From contig VZSF01009944.1 of the NCBI GenBank assembly GCA_013398295.1, positions 97,198-161,197 on the forward strand: 64,000 nucleotides of DNA, in the 5' to 3' direction. Position numbers and translations under genes: made by a program. Below, piece by piece: positions 61,491 through 64,000 of this stretch. How positions within the stretch are numbered: position 1 is the first letter of the stretch; each line of letters opens with the position of its first letter. The notes under the pieces were generated by a model. It saw nothing but the letters and a program-made list of their open reading frames with translations. It was not told the DNA's origin and did not search any database. The DNA is from Chionis minor (taxonomy: Eukaryota > Chordata > Aves > Charadriiformes > Chionididae).

Positions 61491-61494
61491 ATAC
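61491..61494 (+). repeat. Possible target duplication ATAC, right copy
   Basis: It follows the CGTCA end of the LTR and equals 60885-60888. Confidence 0.45.
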
Positions 61495-62054
61495 CACATC
61501 TGTACTTGGATCACGATCCAAAAGAAGAAGGTACTAGCCCCTGATTGCTCGAAAATACCTTTCTCTGATAACAAAGTACATCACTACTTGAATTGTGATC
61601 TACAGGGACATGGTACCAGAATCTGCAAATTTAGCAAATTTTGGACTTGCACAATGGGTGGAAAGCACCAGAATATTCTATTGTCTGAGTTGGGCCGGAG
61701 TGGAAAAGTACCTGACGAAAGTCAATTATCTCGGATCCTATAAGTAGCGATTTTAGAAGACCCCTTGAGCTCTTCTGGATCTCAGTGAGCTGTGGCCAGT
61801 ACCTCCCCTGAACTGGGACACTGTCTCAGGCAACCACCTCAAGGACTGGAAACCCAGGCCAGTACAACCCCTCTCAAGTTTCAACAATCACCTGTTGAGG
61901 AATGCCGATGCATTTACTCTAACTCGAAAAGGGAAATTTTAACTATAGGCTAGCCTCTCTTTCATCCACCTGTCCACTCATATGTTTGTATGGATTTGCT
62001 TTATGGATGTGGATGCTCTTCCATTTTCTGTGCACATGTAGGAAGTTAAAAGGT
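61495..62054. other. Sequence next to the LTR, unassigned
   Basis: A 92-codon frame (61465-61743) begins inside the LTR and runs on here. It has no retroviral or other domain I recognise. No primer binding site is seen just after the LTR, so I treat this as flanking DNA, though a decayed viral leader cannot be excluded. Confidence 0.35.
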
Positions 62055-62340
62055 ACCTGCTGACTCAATAGAGTCATGCCATATTAAGAGAGCTTTGATC
62101 TCAGCGGTTATAAACTGCAGTGGATGTGTGTGTAGGTGTGTGCATGAGCATGTGCTTATATGCTTTATGTGTTATGTATATATATGTAATTTACTCGGAA
62201 ATCTTCGCTTTTAGTCTCATATGCATATGCATTAGTTTGGGATACCTTGTAGTAAGTTAGTGTGAATCTTGTCATCTTCGAATCTGTAATCAAGATGCTG
62301 CTCATTTATTTAGCTGAATCACTTTGTAAACCTTTAAATC
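62055..62340 (+). repeat. 286-bp direct duplication, copy 1
   Basis: This segment, starting ACCTGCTGACTC and ending CTTTAAATC, recurs without visible difference at 62342-62627. The two copies are separated by a single N. The pattern is that of two contig ends that overlap but were joined without being merged. The unit includes TG repeats and the inverted repeat TGACTC-AATA-GAGTCA. Confidence 0.95.
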
Positions 62341-62341
62341 N
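62341..62341. other. Assembly gap, one N
   Basis: The only ambiguous base in the window. It falls exactly between the two identical 286-bp copies, marking a scaffold join. Confidence 0.98.
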
Positions 62342-62627
62342 ACCTGCTGACTCAATAGAGTCATGCCATATTAAGAGAGCTTTGATCTCAGCGGTTATAA
62401 ACTGCAGTGGATGTGTGTGTAGGTGTGTGCATGAGCATGTGCTTATATGCTTTATGTGTTATGTATATATATGTAATTTACTCGGAAATCTTCGCTTTTA
62501 GTCTCATATGCATATGCATTAGTTTGGGATACCTTGTAGTAAGTTAGTGTGAATCTTGTCATCTTCGAATCTGTAATCAAGATGCTGCTCATTTATTTAG
62601 CTGAATCACTTTGTAAACCTTTAAATC
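62342..62627 (+). repeat. 286-bp direct duplication, copy 2
   Basis: Identical by eye to 62055-62340 with an offset of 287. Unique sequence resumes with AGTTAATGATTAC. The true locus probably has one copy, and the open frame at 62262-62501 that crosses the N is not real. Confidence 0.95.
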
Positions 62628-63984
62628 AGTTAATGATTACATGCTGCTAAAACTCAATCTCTTGATCTGCCTCAAATCACTAATAAAACTGAACTGCTGC
62701 TAAATCATTACTGTGTCGAATCCATCCATCCCTCAACAAAACCTAAATGGCCATTTAAACTAGCTTTATGTGTTCTTTGAGTTGTGCCTGTGGTGCAGAA
62801 CAGCCACAGGAGACGTAGCAGCTGCATGGCTGGATTTGGTCCTGTTGAATTGTGAACTCCTTATTCTTTATTATAGGAGTTATCAGAGACATAAGTAGTG
62901 ACAAAGGCTACCTCAGTGTATGCCTACATATTACTGGTATTTTCCTTCCAAATGACCTTATGTAATTGCCTTCTGTCTGTGTATATCCTACAGAAATCAC
63001 AAAGTTTATTGACTCTTCATTGAATCGCAATTACATGTCAGTGCCAGATTAGTTGCATATCTCTTTCAATGGTGCTCAGAAAGATCTTGCCATTATTAAC
63101 TAAAGGCAGCATTTAAGCCAATGTAAACAGCTCTGTACAAAGCCTAACAAAGTAAAACTACTCAAAATACATCTGCTTGAAAGAAATGATCAGCAAGGAA
63201 GCTCTAGATAACTTAGGAGCTCTTTTCAAAACACACTATTATTACAGCATTGTATTATCTCCCAAAATATTAATGCAAGGCAAGCTATGTGCTTTACACT
63301 AACTTTTTAACTATATTTAAACTCCTTCACTATAACCCCCGGAATGATTGATTGCTAAGGTGCAAGGAGTATATTTTCAGTATATGGTTGTTAAAATATC
63401 CAAAGAAGCATCTGTTTTTCCTTCAATGAAGCAGCTGTGTGCTTTCTCTCCAAATCATGAGGTAGTTTAGAGTATAACATAAATGAAGAGTGTATTTCAT
63501 ACCATACATGTATTTCATTCAGCTACAGCTATTGGACAAAGGAAAAAGCAATACAAATTCTTTATTAAAATTTTATTTCGAGTTCATCTGTAAATTCTAG
63601 CTACTTAGATAGGGAAAGCAGCTTTATGTAAATAAATCATCAAATGGCTTCTCTGATGCTTTTATACTAACCAGAAAATAAAGTTAAAAATAAGCGAAGA
63701 ACCCAGTAACTCCAGAGTCAAAATACAATCAAACCAGGCATAAACATCCACCGTATTCTGAGTACGTGCAAAACCTAGTAAGAAAACATGATAAATTCTT
63801 GAGAAGCTTAAACTATATATTCTTATCCACGTTATCCAAAGTTGTAGGTGTTTCCCAAAGAACTCAAGCCCTCTCCTTATGCAAACACACCTTTTCATTG
63901 AAACTTCTTTTTGTAGGGAAGTCCTTGCCCACCAACAGTCTTAGTTTCTTCCTCTTATTACAATTCCAAAATGCACATGTAAAT
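62628..63984. other. Unique AT-rich sequence
   Basis: No gene or repeat is recognised. Open frames at 63662-63898 and 63766-63990 overlap on opposite strands and have no known domain. Confidence 0.5.
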
Positions 63985-64000
63985 TCATAGAATCATAGAA
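63985..64000 (-). mobile_element. Start of a CR1 3' tail, cut by window end
   Basis: TCATAGAATCATAGAA is the antisense of the CR1 tail repeat, as at 33874-33902. A minus-strand CR1 copy very probably continues beyond the window. Confidence 0.75.

Noticed and set aside
61495..62054. Possible retroviral leader or gag start after the LTR
   Set aside because: No primer binding site just after the LTR, an apparent ATAC duplication closes the element at 61494, and no gag motif is seen.
62262..62501. 79-codon frame crossing the N
   Set aside because: It spans an assembly join between duplicated contig ends.
1..64000. tRNA, rRNA, snRNA genes, CRISPR arrays, operons or phage-type systems
   Set aside because: None was recognised; the repeats and composition are those of a bird nuclear genome, where most of these would not be expected.

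Overview
The window looks like an AT-rich, gene-poor stretch of a bird genome, intergenic or deep intronic. The evidence is the repeat content. CR1 LINEs are the only non-LTR retrotransposons I recognise, including the typical avian 3' tail built on TCATAGAATC. The long terminal repeats belong to types common in birds: one beginning TGTCCTGGTTTGAGG, one with TGGTTTCAG and a CAGTATATAAA promoter, and one about 1.1 kb long with an internal CTGGAGCAG minisatellite. I cannot name the species. No complete protein-coding gene, rRNA, tRNA, CRISPR array or prokaryotic feature is visible. Most long open frames are antisense or in-frame pieces of CR1, LTR sequence or microsatellites.

Layout. 1-10 kb is unique AT-rich sequence with one striking candidate coding exon at 4716-4948 and a weaker one at 3440-3521. 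10-20 kb holds CR1 remains of at least two ages: a younger minus-strand copy at 10200-11003, a decayed plus-strand copy at 12396-14128, and a very old minus-strand, L3-like copy at 18484-19810. It also holds a 100-bp LTR relic at 11585-11684. 21-26 kb has three possible exons; two of them (21710-21774 and 24512-24779) join in phase. A 761-bp solo LTR (23087-23847) with a perfect 5-bp target duplication lies between those two. 29-35 kb has a 1,070-bp LTR (29380-30449), then a related LTR split by a CR1 insertion (33521-34606) and ending in an AC microsatellite. 35-48 kb is unique sequence with several microsatellites, including 17 perfect GGAAAA units. A third solo LTR with a 5-bp duplication lies at 48988-49543. 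A CR1 with most of the reverse transcriptase and an intact 3' end lies at 55010-56693. A gammaretrovirus-type solo LTR (60889-61490) has a TATA box, a polyA signal and NRF1-, ETS- and CTCF-like motifs. At 62341 a single N separates two identical 286-bp copies, almost certainly an assembly join. The last 16 bases are the start of another CR1 tail.

Function. Nothing here forms a working gene set. The mobile elements are all defective: CR1 copies have altered catalytic motifs, frameshifts or truncations, and the endogenous retroviruses survive only as LTRs, with no gag, pol or env seen. The observations most worth following are the candidate exons, above all 4716-4948, where GC content by codon position is 49, 39 and 59 percent, and the promoter-like LTR at 61 kb.
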